Origin: JBMZCV01 sp049613665
GTDB taxonomy: Bacteria; Bacteroidota; Bacteroidia; Chitinophagales; UBA2359
Reading direction: 5' to 3'
DNA length: 26,909 bases
Assembly (NCBI GenBank): GCA_049613665.1
Contig: JBMZCV010000057.1
Location: forward strand, 1 to 26,909
Below are positions 26,883-26,909 of this stretch, in pieces; positions within the stretch are counted from its first letter, which is position 1, and every line of letters starts with the position of its first letter. The notes beneath the pieces are model-generated. The model saw only the letters and a list, made by a program, of their open reading frames with translations, did no database searches and was not told the DNA's origin. A program made the position numbers and the translations under genes.

Positions 26883-26909
26883 GTAAGAAATGACAAAATA
26901 ATAAGTCTT

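Overview
This AT-rich window comes from a member of the Bacteroidota, probably near the Cytophagales or a related marine/free-living order. The evidence is two proteins ending in type IX secretion (T9SS) sorting domains, promoter-like motifs of the TAnnTTTG type, signal peptides ending in AQ, an OppC-like permease with a long insert, and lamin-tail, SprB-like and GCTDP modules. The family cannot be fixed from sequence alone. No tRNA, rRNA, CRISPR array or transposase gene was seen.

Layout. 1-543 (-): N-terminal part of a secreted protein that runs off the edge. 613-3889 (-): secreted metzincin (M43/pappalysin-like) protease with a beta-helix region and a T9SS tail. Its signal peptide is out of frame with the rest because of a run of nine G (C on the + strand), so it is either phase-variable or a sequencing error. 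4345-5562 (-): peptide-type ABC permease. 5993-9400 (+): Dna2-like protein with a PD-(D/E)XK nuclease fused to an SF1 helicase. Its last 35 codons and the following intergenic DNA are tandemly duplicated (period 344 bp, about two differences). 10018-10797 and 11030-12241 (+): crotonase-family enzyme and acetyl-CoA acetyltransferase, a short-chain acyl-CoA pair separated by a nested hairpin element. 12540-15065 (-): Roco protein (LRR-Roc-COR) with a C-terminal segment resembling an effector-associated domain (EAD11-like). 15381-22682 (+): 2433-residue surface protein with an N-terminal c-type heme motif, four lamin-tail-like domains and a T9SS tail. 22851-25601 (+): NACHT NTPase with C-terminal pentapeptide repeats, like bacterial NLR-related proteins. 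25765-26790 (-): RuvB.

How the genes may work together. ruvB and the acyl-CoA pair are housekeeping or catabolic. The Roco and NACHT genes are both signal-transducing NTPases of types used in bacterial conflict or regulated-death systems. They lie either side of the giant surface-protein gene, and the nuclease-helicase could also take part in defence. A defence role is inference: no toxin effector or known defence operon is present. Most transcription units are single genes bounded by clear hairpin terminators, so they are probably transcribed separately. The most unusual local signals are the G9 tract, the 344-bp duplication, the identical 66-bp LRR repeats, and two hairpin elements that share an ACATACTATTT end motif.
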